The notes beneath the pieces were generated by a model. It made no database searches. It saw only the letters and a list, made by a program, of their open reading frames with translations, and was not told where the DNA came from. This document shows, piece by piece, positions 17,089 through 25,364 of a DNA stretch of 64,000 bases. Origin of the DNA: Dielma sp000508965 (lineage in GTDB: Bacteria; Bacillota_I; Bacilli_A; Erysipelotrichales; Erysipelotrichaceae); assembly GCA_000508965.1 (NCBI GenBank), contig BAHV02000016.1:186001-250000 (forward strand), read 5' to 3'. Position 1 is the stretch's first letter; each line of letters opens with the position of its first letter. The translations under genes were made by a program, and so were the position numbers.

Positions 17089-17113
17089 TAAAAAAAACGA
17101 ACCGTTAAGTTCG
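17089..17113 (-). terminator. Terminator after the MerR gene
   Basis: CGAAC/GTTCG stem with a 6-nt loop, followed on the minus strand by eight or more T. It makes the MerR gene a separate transcript from the lipoprotein. Confidence 0.72.
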
Positions 17114-17126
17114 CTTTATTATCACA

Positions 17127-17969
17127 TTATTTTCTTTGAACCGGAATCTGCAGACTGCAGAAATCAACATCCTTTTGCCCTTTATATTTCACATGATCAA
17201 GCAAGCAGATATCCAACGCATCGTTGGCCGCCACATAACCTTTTTCATCGATATAAGCCAACAGTGAACGCAACTGATTTTGATGATGACTCGGCCGGCC
17301 GTAATAATACATGCAGCAGCATTCAGCGGCCGGCAATGTATGCACTAAAGGTGAGTGCCTGATGATCGGTGAACCTTCAGGTACAAACACAAAGACGGAA
17401 GAGGCTCTTAAATCACTTTGCAGCGCCTGTTTGGGAATGATGACCCCAAAGCCTAAAGAAGGCACAAGATCATAACTGCCCACTTCATCAACAGCCGCCA
17501 TGAATCTGACCTGAAGCTCATCTTCATTACCGCAAATATCCTCTTCAAAAGGCAGCGCTAAAAAAGAGCGTTCATCTACATGGCGAAAATACGGCTGATC
17601 GACAGACTGGTTAAAATCAATCGTATCATACAGCAGCAGTCTTTCATCGACATATTTGCGGGTCCGAATCAGTTTTTCAATTTCGGCATCGATGATTTTA
17701 CGCTGATCCTTTAAAATTTCGACAGCCTCCTGAGGGTTCTGATCCTTAACAATTTTACCGATTACCTCTAAAGGCAGATTCAGCTTCTTCAAAAATAAGA
17801 TTTCTTTTAAAACGTTAACCTGCAGATAGCTGTAATAACGATAACCCTTATCATCAGTTATTTGCGGCCGAAACAAGCCGATATGATCATAATAAATCAG
17901 TGTCTGACGTGAGATGTGGTGAAGCTTAGCCATTTGACTGACTGTGAGATACTCTCCTTTATCCATCAT
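17127..17969 (-). CDS. MerR-family transcriptional activator with effector domain
   Basis: A 280-residue regulator. Residues 8-75 are the MerR winged helix (LTVSQMAKLHHISRQTLIYYDHIGL and KGYRYYSYLQVNVLKEILFL). A dimerisation helix follows to about residue 115 and a C-terminal domain of about 160 residues resembles the GyrI/BmrR-type ligand-binding fold. It is therefore likely to sense a small, perhaps cationic or aromatic, molecule. A fitting target promoter with a central dyad lies at 17010-17040, in front of the FMN lipoprotein. Confidence 0.87.
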   Translation of the reverse strand: MMDKGEYLTVSQMAKLHHISRQTLIYYDHIGLFRPQITDDKGYRYYSYLQVNVLKEILFLKKLNLPLEVIGKIVKDQNPQEAVEILKDQRKIIDAEIEKLIRTRKYVDERLLLYDTIDFNQSVDQPYFRHVDERSFLALPFEEDICGNEDELQVRFMAAVDEVGSYDLVPSLGFGVIIPKQALQSDLRASSVFVFVPEGSPIIRHSPLVHTLPAAECCCMYYYGRPSHHQNQLRSLLAYIDEKGYVAANDALDICLLDHVKYKGQKDVDFCSLQIPVQRK

Positions 17970-18010
17970 GCTTTCTCCCTTAGTTCAATATTCTTTCACT
18001 GCAGCTTAAA

Positions 18011-20536
18011 TTATTTAAACAGTTCCGCAAAAGTTTGTTTTTCATTCACCGCGCTCAATAAGGCGGTCATTTTCGAAATATCCCCCAGCAGGATAAAACC
18101 ACACAGTTCATTATTCTTAAAATACAGTGATTCAAGCGTATGATGCTCATCATCGCGAAGCAGTGCAGAACGATATGTCTGATCCTTTTGTTTGCCGTTA
18201 TCGCCATAAGCATACAGCGCCGTATTCATTCCCTGGAACGATAAACCCGGTGAAATCAATGAATAGCTCACTGCCTCACCAGCCGCATTGGCACCCGCTG
18301 TTTTACCCATTGACAGCGCCTGTTCCCAGTTGCCGTAATTGATGCCTTCAAACTCCGCGCAATCTCCTGCCGCATAGATATCTGCCGCTGATGTACGGCA
18401 ATGCTCATCAACCCTGATGGCCCTGCCGCACTCAATACCGGCCTCAATAGCCAGTGATGTATTTGCTTTGATACCGCACGAAATCAAAACTAGCTCCGCA
18501 GGATAGAAACTGCCGTCCGCCAAGCGTACACCGCTAACCTGACCCTGATCACCCTCAATTGCTTGGATTGAAACATTTGTCTGTGTGTTGATGCCGGCTG
18601 AACGGATGCTTTCCTCAAGCATCGAACTAGCCGTAACATCCAGCTGACGGCCCATCAGCTGCGGCGCCAGCTCAAGCACAGTCACAGAAGCATGTCGGCT
18701 TAGTTCCCAAGCCGCTTCAAGACCTAATACACCGCCGCCGATCACTACCGCCTGTTTTACCTTCGGCAGCCTCTGATTCAGCTTATGCACATCTTCAATC
18801 CGGCGCAGAGCCAATACCCCTTCCTGATCAGCACCCGCAATCGGCGGAATGAAGCATTCAGCACCAGTTGCCAGAATTAATTTATCATAATGTAAATGAT
18901 CACCATTGCTTAATACGACTTCCTTTTCATCAATCAGCAGCTTTGCCGCATGCAGATCGGTCAGGTTCAGAATATTCTTTTCCTGATACCACGCTTCATC
19001 ATGAATCAACAGCTGTGACGGTTCAAAATCTGCAAGCAGTGTCTTCGTCAGCATCGGCCGGTTATACGGTAATGATTTTTCATCACCTAACAATACAATC
19101 GAAGCGCTTAGATTGCGTTCTCTGATCGCAGCTGCCGCATTTAAGCCCGCCGCGCCGTTGCCGATGATTAAGAATAACTCATTGCTGTCGTGATGGAATT
19201 CATTGACCGTATCTTCATAAGGCACAAAATTCTCCTTACCGACACCGCAGACCGGACAGATTTCTGTTCCCTCTTCAAAAACCTCACCGCAGATCAGACA
19301 TTTCACTAATCTAGGTTTTGCTGCCGGCTTCACCTTCGGCTTATCCAACAGCAGACAGCCAAAATCATGACCATATGCCGCGGCACCCTCAAGCTCATCA
19401 CCGCTTGGCCGCAGTTTCACACGATAACCGTCAACGACCTTCATCTTCAGCTGTTTCAGCCGCTCTGTTAGATTATTGACTGCCTCACCGCTCCATGCAT
19501 AGCTGCCGAATGCGCTCGCTAATTTACCGCCATGAGTCGGCGCATGAATCGCCGTCGTTAAATCCCAGATCGGTTTCAGTGCGTCCTGAAGAATAGTCGG
19601 TGAACCAAAAAGCAAACCGTCAGCTTTTTCAATCTTCCTCAACACCTCATCGGCATCCGCCTCTACCATATCATACAGCAGAACTTCTATATCACCGGCA
19701 GAACGCAGCCCTTTAGCAATTGCTTCAGCCACCTGAGCGGTATATCCATAAGCGCTCACATAAGGCATAACTACCGTTTTTTTCGCATTTGGCACACTGC
19801 TTTCAGACCACTCGCGATACTGGTTCATCAATTCATCAATACCACAGTCGATCACCGGTCCGTGTCCCGTACAGATCAGCTCCACCTCAAGATCCTGAAT
19901 ACGGTTTAAAGCCTTAATCATAAAAGGCTTAAATGGACCGAGGATGTTATCAAAATAATATTTCAAAGCCCGCTGATATCCCGCCTGATCCTCTAAACGG
20001 CTAAGCAAAATCCCATCAAACGCATAATGTGCGCCAAAAGAATCACACGTTACCAGTGTCTTGTCTTCTACGATATAAGTATACATCGTATCTGGCCAAT
20101 GCAGATTCGGCAAAGGCATAAAGCGAAGTGTTTTATCACCAATTTTTATTTCATCATTTTCCTTAACCGCCTGCTTATTAAAATCACGATTAATGATTTC
20201 CTTTAGAAAATTCAGTGCGCAGGCAGTACCGACAATCTTAATATTCGGATTTAACTCAAGCAGACGGCCGACGCTGCCCGCGTGATCAGGCTCCGTATGA
20301 TTGACAACAATTGTATCAATGTCTTTAATATCGGTAATCTGCTTCAATTCTGCCAAATACTCATCAAAAAATTTTTCCTTAGCTGTTTCAAACAGCACAG
20401 TTTTATCTGATGTTTTTAGGATATAGGAATTATATGAAGTCCCAAACTCCGTTTCCATAATGATATCGAATACTTTTAACTCTTTATCCAAAATACCCGT
20501 CCAGGTAAAACCCTTTTTCAGCTCTAAAGTTTTCAT
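18011..20536 (-). CDS. Flavodiiron protein fused to rubredoxin and NADH:rubredoxin reductase
   Basis: An 841-residue, three-module oxygen or NO reductase. Residues 1-245 are the metallo-beta-lactamase-like diiron domain with ligands H80, E82, D84, H85, H146, D165 and H225. Residues 250-400 are the flavodoxin domain. Residues 411-440 form a short rubredoxin with paired Cys at 413/416 and 427/430. From about 453 the protein is an FAD/NAD-binding reductase (IIGNGAAGLNAAAAI). The fusion lets one chain carry electrons from NADH to the diiron site, as described for class F flavodiiron proteins of clostridia. It detoxifies O2 in anaerobes. It follows MntP by about 80 bases. Confidence 0.92.
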   Translation of the reverse strand: MKTLELKKGFTWTGILDKELKVFDIIMETEFGTSYNSYILKTSDKTVLFETAKEKFFDEYLAELKQITDIKDIDTIVVNHTEPDHAGSVGRLLELNPNIKIVGTACALNFLKEIINRDFNKQAVKENDEIKIGDKTLRFMPLPNLHWPDTMYTYIVEDKTLVTCDSFGAHYAFDGILLSRLEDQAGYQRALKYYFDNILGPFKPFMIKALNRIQDLEVELICTGHGPVIDCGIDELMNQYREWSESSVPNAKKTVVMPYVSAYGYTAQVAEAIAKGLRSAGDIEVLLYDMVEADADEVLRKIEKADGLLFGSPTILQDALKPIWDLTTAIHAPTHGGKLASAFGSYAWSGEAVNNLTERLKQLKMKVVDGYRVKLRPSGDELEGAAAYGHDFGCLLLDKPKVKPAAKPRLVKCLICGEVFEEGTEICPVCGVGKENFVPYEDTVNEFHHDSNELFLIIGNGAAGLNAAAAIRERNLSASIVLLGDEKSLPYNRPMLTKTLLADFEPSQLLIHDEAWYQEKNILNLTDLHAAKLLIDEKEVVLSNGDHLHYDKLILATGAECFIPPIAGADQEGVLALRRIEDVHKLNQRLPKVKQAVVIGGGVLGLEAAWELSRHASVTVLELAPQLMGRQLDVTASSMLEESIRSAGINTQTNVSIQAIEGDQGQVSGVRLADGSFYPAELVLISCGIKANTSLAIEAGIECGRAIRVDEHCRTSAADIYAAGDCAEFEGINYGNWEQALSMGKTAGANAAGEAVSYSLISPGLSFQGMNTALYAYGDNGKQKDQTYRSALLRDDEHHTLESLYFKNNELCGFILLGDISKMTALLSAVNEKQTFAELFK

Positions 20537-20617
20537 CGTGTACCTCTCTTAATCTCGGTATTAAAATATCATACTCAGGCTTAGTATGCACATGATTTGC
20601 CCATATATCAACAACAA

Positions 20618-21169
20618 TCAAAACAGTGCCTTGATACCTAGGAACACTAAAATCAAACCGCCGAAAATCTGCGCCCGACTGCCCAGCATTGAACCGAAGC
20701 GGCGGCCGACAAATAAAGCCGCATAGCTTAAGATTGCCGTAGTTATTCCAATAATACAAACTGCTGACAAGATATCAACTCCCACACCAACAAAGCTGAC
20801 ACCAACCGCAAAGGCATCAATGCTGGTCGCAACACTTTGCATAATCAATGTCTTATATGTAAAGATCGTACAGCTCTCCACCTCCGGATTGCGCATTTCC
20901 TTGATGCCGTCAGCCATCATTTTACCGCCGATAAAGCCCAAAATAATTAAAATAACGATTCCTGAATAGCGGTCAATCACTTCCGCAAACAAATTACCGG
21001 CAAAAAAGCCAAACAACGGCATCACTGCCTGAAACACACCAAAAAACAGCGGCATGATCTTCAGCTTTTGATTTGCGCTGATCGGACATACCAGTCCATT
21101 ACTTAAAGATACCGCAAAGGCATCCATACTTAAACCAATACCAATCATCAGTATTTCTATAATTCCCAT
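20618..21169 (-). CDS. mntP: Manganese efflux pump MntP
   Basis: A 183-residue protein of six transmembrane helices with the two signature aspartate motifs MDAFAVSLSNG (helix 1) and IDAFAVGVSF (helix 4), as in the MntP/YebN family. It exports Mn2+ from the cytosol. The upstream leader is a manganese riboswitch, which supports the assignment independently. The downstream flavodiiron gene may be co-transcribed, linking manganese balance with oxygen stress. Confidence 0.93.
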   Translation of the reverse strand: MGIIEILMIGIGLSMDAFAVSLSNGLVCPISANQKLKIMPLFFGVFQAVMPLFGFFAGNLFAEVIDRYSGIVILIILGFIGGKMMADGIKEMRNPEVESCTIFTYKTLIMQSVATSIDAFAVGVSFVGVGVDILSAVCIIGITTAILSYAALFVGRRFGSMLGSRAQIFGGLILVFLGIKALF

Positions 21170-21193
21170 CTCTTAGTTCCTCCCGATAAAAAC

Positions 21194-21312
21194 AAAAAAC
21201 TCATGCACAGTCTAAAAAAACTGTACATGAGTCTCATTCATTAAGACAAGCCAGACACTTTGTGTCATTATGTTGACATGTCACACATCACTGTGCAAAT
21301 TACTCCCTCATG
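21194..21312 (-). promoter_or_regulatory. yybP-ykoY manganese riboswitch with terminator
   Basis: Read on the minus strand, CATGAG (21307-21312) pairs with CTCATG (21226-21231) as the closing stem. Inside it are GGGAGTA, the conserved L1 element, and a GTCAACATAATG segment followed by CTGGCT, resembling the conserved 3' arm. The 3' strand of the closing stem can alternatively form ACTCATGTACAGT/ACTGTGCATGAGT followed by TTTTTT (21194-21232), an intrinsic terminator. Mn2+ binding should therefore turn mntP on. Confidence 0.87.
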
Positions 21313-21324
21313 AAGTATGAGTTA

Positions 21325-21353
21325 ATCTTAACGTAAACCTTATGGCTTGTCAA
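21325..21353 (-). promoter_or_regulatory. Promoter of the mntP transcript
   Basis: TTGACA (21348-21353), 17-bp spacer, TAAGAT (21325-21330) on the minus strand, placed just upstream of the riboswitch. Confidence 0.8.
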
Positions 21354-21375
21354 TATTAAAATACATTCATCTGCA

Positions 21376-23259
21376 TCATTGAGTAAAACGCAGAATAATC
21401 TCTCTGAAATCCTCAAAAGCCGCGGTCTCTTTCAGCAGCATCATAATATTATCCTGCGTACAGAAGTTAATCAGCGCTTCATATAGCTCTTTGAATAAAT
21501 ATGATTCCTTTTCGTTAATCGCAATCAACAGGACAATATGAACCAAATGCTGATCCCATTTTATACCCGTTCGCGATACCGCAACCGCAATTCTTGTATG
21601 ATTAGCATTCATTTTCATTGAATGCGGAATGGCAATCTTGCCAAAAGCAGTCGTTGCCGCTTCATCCCGGCGGATTACATCCTGATAGAAATCCGCGTTG
21701 ACATGGCCCTGATTCAACAGCTTTTGATGCAGAATATGAATGATTTTAAATTTATCACTGGCTTCAGCTTCCTCATGATAGAAAAGCTTCGGTGAAAAGA
21801 AATGATCAAATTCCTGATGCAGCACCGCTAACTTACGTTTTTCTATGATTTCTTCAATGCGGTTAAAGACATCTTTAATATCAATGCTGTTGGTAAAGGG
21901 GGAAAGCTGAATGATCGGATGGATACTGTCTTGGATCGGTATGGTAGTAAACAGCAGATCATAAGCCTGATCATTAATTTCGTGAAGAAAGGAAACACAC
22001 TGCACGATGCTGATCTGTGAATCAAAATGAATCAGCAGGTAGTTATAAATGAATGATTGATTTTGCTGATAATCAGGACAAAGCAGCACACATTTCAATT
22101 TATGAACATCCTGATCCTGCCGTTCTACATCCGCACCGATATGCATCGCCAGATAGGCAACCTCATCCTTAGATATCTGGATATGACAGCGCTGATAAAG
22201 AAAATCAGCGGCATAGAGTGCACAGTCAAACAAAATCGGGCAGGCGCTTTGAATCGTATCCAGCAGCGGATTATGCAGCGTAGTATTTTGATTGACTCGG
22301 GCCAGCAGATTTTTCAGATGCAGCGCCAGCGGCAGCAGCAGCGTCTGTTCCTGAATCCGCAGATGATATTGCTGATTCAAGGCGGCGATCAATTCTTTAC
22401 TTAGCTGATAAACGGCATCACCGACACTCTTTTGAATCTCCTTGGGTGAATTAATCTGACACATATGAATATTCATCATAATCATTGAGACCATTTCCTC
22501 AATTTCATTATTTTGAAAAACAACATGAAAATGCTGCTGAAGCTGATGAATGATCGTCGCTGCCAAAGGATTTTCAAGCTTCTTTTCAGTGCTTGAACTA
22601 ACTGCTTTAGGCTGATTTAAAATACTGTTCAGCATCACAGTGATATGCAGATTCAGATTCATATAACCAAAATCATTTATGTAACAGTTATCCTTTTTAA
22701 AACAAGTATGCAGCAGCTCATTAATATACATTACATCAATAGCCGGAAACATTTCTTTAAGCACCGAGATGTCCACCAAATTACCTGTCGCTTCTTTATA
22801 TATGATGCTGGTCAAAAAACGGCGCTTATCCCGTTCACTGCCGGTGACATAAAGCTGATCATTGCGGCATTGGAAACGAATCTTGTTGGGTTCATATTCC
22901 TTATTCATTTTCTGTAAGAGACTTTTAATCGAAGAATAACTGAGATACAGAATATCACATAACTCATAAAGATCTAGCTGAGTGCGGTGATGAACAAAGA
23001 ACTCTTTAATGATATAAGAAGAACGTTCAGCATAAGTCTGCGGTACTGAATCTTTTGCAGCGGTGAAAACCGCCTGTGAATTAAACGTATACCCCTGTTT
23101 GCTTGCCAAAATCGTATCCGGATGCTCCGCGTTGATCTCATTGACATAATTTTTAACTGAACGTGATGAGACGGACAGCAGTTCAGCCAGTTTTGTGGAA
23201 GATATGGGTTTATTCTGCTTTTTTAAAACATTCAGCAGCAGCTCCTGATTTTTTTTCAT
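21376..23259 (-). CDS. LicR-like PRD regulator with EIIB and EIIA domains
   Basis: A 627-residue activator divergent from the PTS operon. In order: an HTH_11-type domain (SSTKLAELLSVSSRSVKNYVNEI), a second HTH (LDLYELCDILYLSYSSIKSL), two PRDs with candidate histidines near IHMCQI and LAMHIGADV, an EIIB-like segment (CVLLCPDYQQNQ), and a C-terminal fructose/mannitol-type EIIA with active-site His in KIAIPHSM. It should activate the cellobiose-type PTS genes when the sugar is transported, and be modulated by HPr phosphorylation. The lack of a nearby antiterminator site favours DNA binding. Confidence 0.88.
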   Translation of the reverse strand: MKKNQELLLNVLKKQNKPISSTKLAELLSVSSRSVKNYVNEINAEHPDTILASKQGYTFNSQAVFTAAKDSVPQTYAERSSYIIKEFFVHHRTQLDLYELCDILYLSYSSIKSLLQKMNKEYEPNKIRFQCRNDQLYVTGSERDKRRFLTSIIYKEATGNLVDISVLKEMFPAIDVMYINELLHTCFKKDNCYINDFGYMNLNLHITVMLNSILNQPKAVSSSTEKKLENPLAATIIHQLQQHFHVVFQNNEIEEMVSMIMMNIHMCQINSPKEIQKSVGDAVYQLSKELIAALNQQYHLRIQEQTLLLPLALHLKNLLARVNQNTTLHNPLLDTIQSACPILFDCALYAADFLYQRCHIQISKDEVAYLAMHIGADVERQDQDVHKLKCVLLCPDYQQNQSFIYNYLLIHFDSQISIVQCVSFLHEINDQAYDLLFTTIPIQDSIHPIIQLSPFTNSIDIKDVFNRIEEIIEKRKLAVLHQEFDHFFSPKLFYHEEAEASDKFKIIHILHQKLLNQGHVNADFYQDVIRRDEAATTAFGKIAIPHSMKMNANHTRIAVAVSRTGIKWDQHLVHIVLLIAINEKESYLFKELYEALINFCTQDNIMMLLKETAAFEDFREIILRFTQ

Positions 23260-23353
23260 TCTATCCTTCCTTTTCCCTATACTATATTAATTGTAACGAA
23301 AGCGCCGGTAATTATCAAACACACAATTTCACTAAGCCGGTGAAAAAACAAGC

Positions 23354-23411
23354 ATTTTCACCATGAATGGTAAAAATATCGGTTGAAGCATTAATGAAAA
23401 CTTGTCATAAT
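23354..23411 (+). promoter_or_regulatory. PTS operon promoter and putative activator site
   Basis: TTGAAG (23383-23388), 17 bp, CATAAT (23406-23411). An inverted repeat, ATTTTCACCAT/ATGGTAAAAAT (23354-23377), ends five bases upstream of the -35 box, which is a typical position for a LicR-type activator site. Confidence 0.6.
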
Positions 23412-23459
23412 GACAGCGTAGAAATCGATTTCACATAATTCCAAGAGGAGGATTTACAT

Positions 23460-23792
23460 ATGGAAAAAATGAACATACTGCTTTGCTGCGGTGCCGGAAT
23501 GTCCAGCGGCTTTTTAGCTCAACAGACAAGAATTGCTGCCAAAAAACAAGGGATCATGGCACGGGTTGAAGCTAAAAGCCAAAACAATATTGAAGATGAT
23601 TTGCCAAATATTGATATTTTATTGATTGGGCCGCACCTTGCTTATGCTTATGATGATTTAAAAAAGAGCTGTGACCGCTATAATGTACCGGTCGAGATCA
23701 TTCCGAAAGATATGTATGCGGGACTTGACGGAGAAGGTCTGCTTCAATTATGCATTGAGACACTAAAAGAAAAGGAGACGCAAAATGGATAA
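23460..23792 (+). CDS. PTS lactose/cellobiose-type EIIB
   Basis: A 110-residue cytosolic phosphocarrier. The phosphorylated Cys lies in the N-terminal P-loop-like motif LLCCGAGMSSGF, followed by the alternating strands and helices of the IIB-cellobiose fold. It passes phosphate from EIIA to the sugar during uptake. GAGGAGG precedes the ATG; it overlaps the EIIC gene by eight bases. Confidence 0.93.
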   Translation: MEKMNILLCCGAGMSSGFLAQQTRIAAKKQGIMARVEAKSQNNIEDDLPNIDILLIGPHLAYAYDDLKKSCDRYNVPVEIIPKDMYAGLDGEGLLQLCIETLKEKETQNG

Positions 23793-25014
23793 ATTTATTA
23801 ACTGGCTGGGAACCAGCTTTGCCCCAAAGGTTGCGAAAGCGATGGATAAGAAAATCATTCGTACCTTATCCGGTGCCTTAATGGCCAATGTACCAATTCT
23901 ATTATTAGGCTCATTAATCTCTATTTATAATTTGTTTGCCGGTTATATTTCATTTCTGCCAGATCTGTCACCGGTTTATAATTTCAGCTTCGGCATCCTG
24001 TCACTGACACTTGTCTTCTTGGTGGGTTATCATGGTGCAAAGGAATATGGCTTTAAAGAATATGGCGTATCCACTGGCTTGATTGCCTTAATGATGTTCT
24101 TTATGGTAATTAAGCCTACCATCGAAAACTTCCAATTCACGGTAAGCTTTGGACGCTTCGGCGGTTCAGGCATGATTTCAGCCTTTTTCTCAGGTATTGT
24201 CACAATTGTTATCAGTAATCTGTATTTTAAACTGCATTTATTTGAAGATTCAGAAACCTTGCCGGATTTTCTTGTACGCTGGCTGAATCAAGTGATTCCG
24301 GGCATTATCGTTTTGGTCTTAACAACCATTTTAATTTACTGGTGCAACATTGATTTATTTGCTCTGATTACTGCTTTTTTCTCTCCGCTGATCGAAATTG
24401 GTCAAACATATCCGGGCTTTATTCTCTGTATTTTTATTCCGGTCTTCTTCTATTCTTTCGGCATCAACAGCTGGTTTATGAATCCCATCACCTCACCGAT
24501 CGGTTTAGCCGGTATTACCGCCAACGCTTTAGCTTTTGAAGCCGGGTTGACACCCACCAATATCTATACGTCTAACGTTACATACTCGGTAATCTTTATC
24601 GGCGGCATGGGCATGACTTTAGCACTCAATATCATGATGCTGCGCTCAAAGAGCAAACGGATTCGTAAATTTGGTCAGATTTCGATGATTCCGTCTTTAT
24701 TTAATATCAATGAGCCATTGGTATACGGCGCGCCGATTGCCTTAAACCCAGTCCTGATGATTCCAATGTGGATCAATGGATTGGTAATTCCAACCATTGC
24801 TTGGGTTGCTTTCAGCAATGGCTGGGTAACAATACCGCATGCGGTGATGAATGTTAACCAGCTGCCCTTCCCGCTTTGCTCATTCTTAGCGACACATGGT
24901 GATTTCCGTGTTATTCTGTTAGTAGCTGTATTATTTATTGTTTCATGGCTGATCTGGTGGCCTTTCTTCAAAGCGCATGAGACTAAAACATTAAAAGAAG
25001 AAATGGGGGAATAG
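23785..25014 (+). CDS. PTS cellobiose-type EIIC permease
   Basis: A 409-residue membrane protein of about ten helices, slightly shorter than most CelB/ChbC proteins. Typical regions are the N-terminal amphipathic helix with SGALMANVPILLLGSL, the FGINSWFMNPI segment and the substrate-loop NINEPLVYGAPIALNP, whose Glu is the sugar-binding motif of this family. It imports and phosphorylates a beta-glucoside together with the flanking EIIB and EIIA. Confidence 0.93.
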   Translation: MDKFINWLGTSFAPKVAKAMDKKIIRTLSGALMANVPILLLGSLISIYNLFAGYISFLPDLSPVYNFSFGILSLTLVFLVGYHGAKEYGFKEYGVSTGLIALMMFFMVIKPTIENFQFTVSFGRFGGSGMISAFFSGIVTIVISNLYFKLHLFEDSETLPDFLVRWLNQVIPGIIVLVLTTILIYWCNIDLFALITAFFSPLIEIGQTYPGFILCIFIPVFFYSFGINSWFMNPITSPIGLAGITANALAFEAGLTPTNIYTSNVTYSVIFIGGMGMTLALNIMMLRSKSKRIRKFGQISMIPSLFNINEPLVYGAPIALNPVLMIPMWINGLVIPTIAWVAFSNGWVTIPHAVMNVNQLPFPLCSFLATHGDFRVILLVAVLFIVSWLIWWPFFKAHETKTLKEEMGE

Positions 25015-25016
25015 GC

Positions 25017-25364
25017 ATGGATGAAGTAACGAATTCAACGCTGATCAGCGCCGCAATGGGGATATTAACTTATGCCGGTGATGCGCGGATTCATGCGAAG
25101 CAAGCCTTGCAGGCAATTCAAAGCTTTGATTTTACACTGGCTCAGTCAGAGCTGGCGGAAGCAAGTCAAAATATTACGGAAGCCCATAAGGCACAGACGG
25201 AAATCATTCAAAATGAAGCCCGCGGCACGAAATATGAATACTGTATGCTGTTTAATCATGCCCAGGATACCCTGATGACAATCAACAGTGAGGTTGAGCT
25301 GATCAAAGAGCTGATCAAAACATTTAAGATATTTGCCGAGGCTATCCACGCGGAGGTGAAATGA
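25017..25364 (+). CDS. PTS lactose/cellobiose-type EIIA
   Basis: A 115-residue helical phosphocarrier that works as a trimer in this family. The phosphorylated His is in EAHKAQTEII, and FNHAQDTLMT near residue 80 is also typical. It starts two bases after the EIIC stop and overlaps the glycosidase start by four bases, so the four genes form one translationally coupled operon. Confidence 0.93.
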   Translation: MDEVTNSTLISAAMGILTYAGDARIHAKQALQAIQSFDFTLAQSELAEASQNITEAHKAQTEIIQNEARGTKYEYCMLFNHAQDTLMTINSEVELIKELIKTFKIFAEAIHAEVK

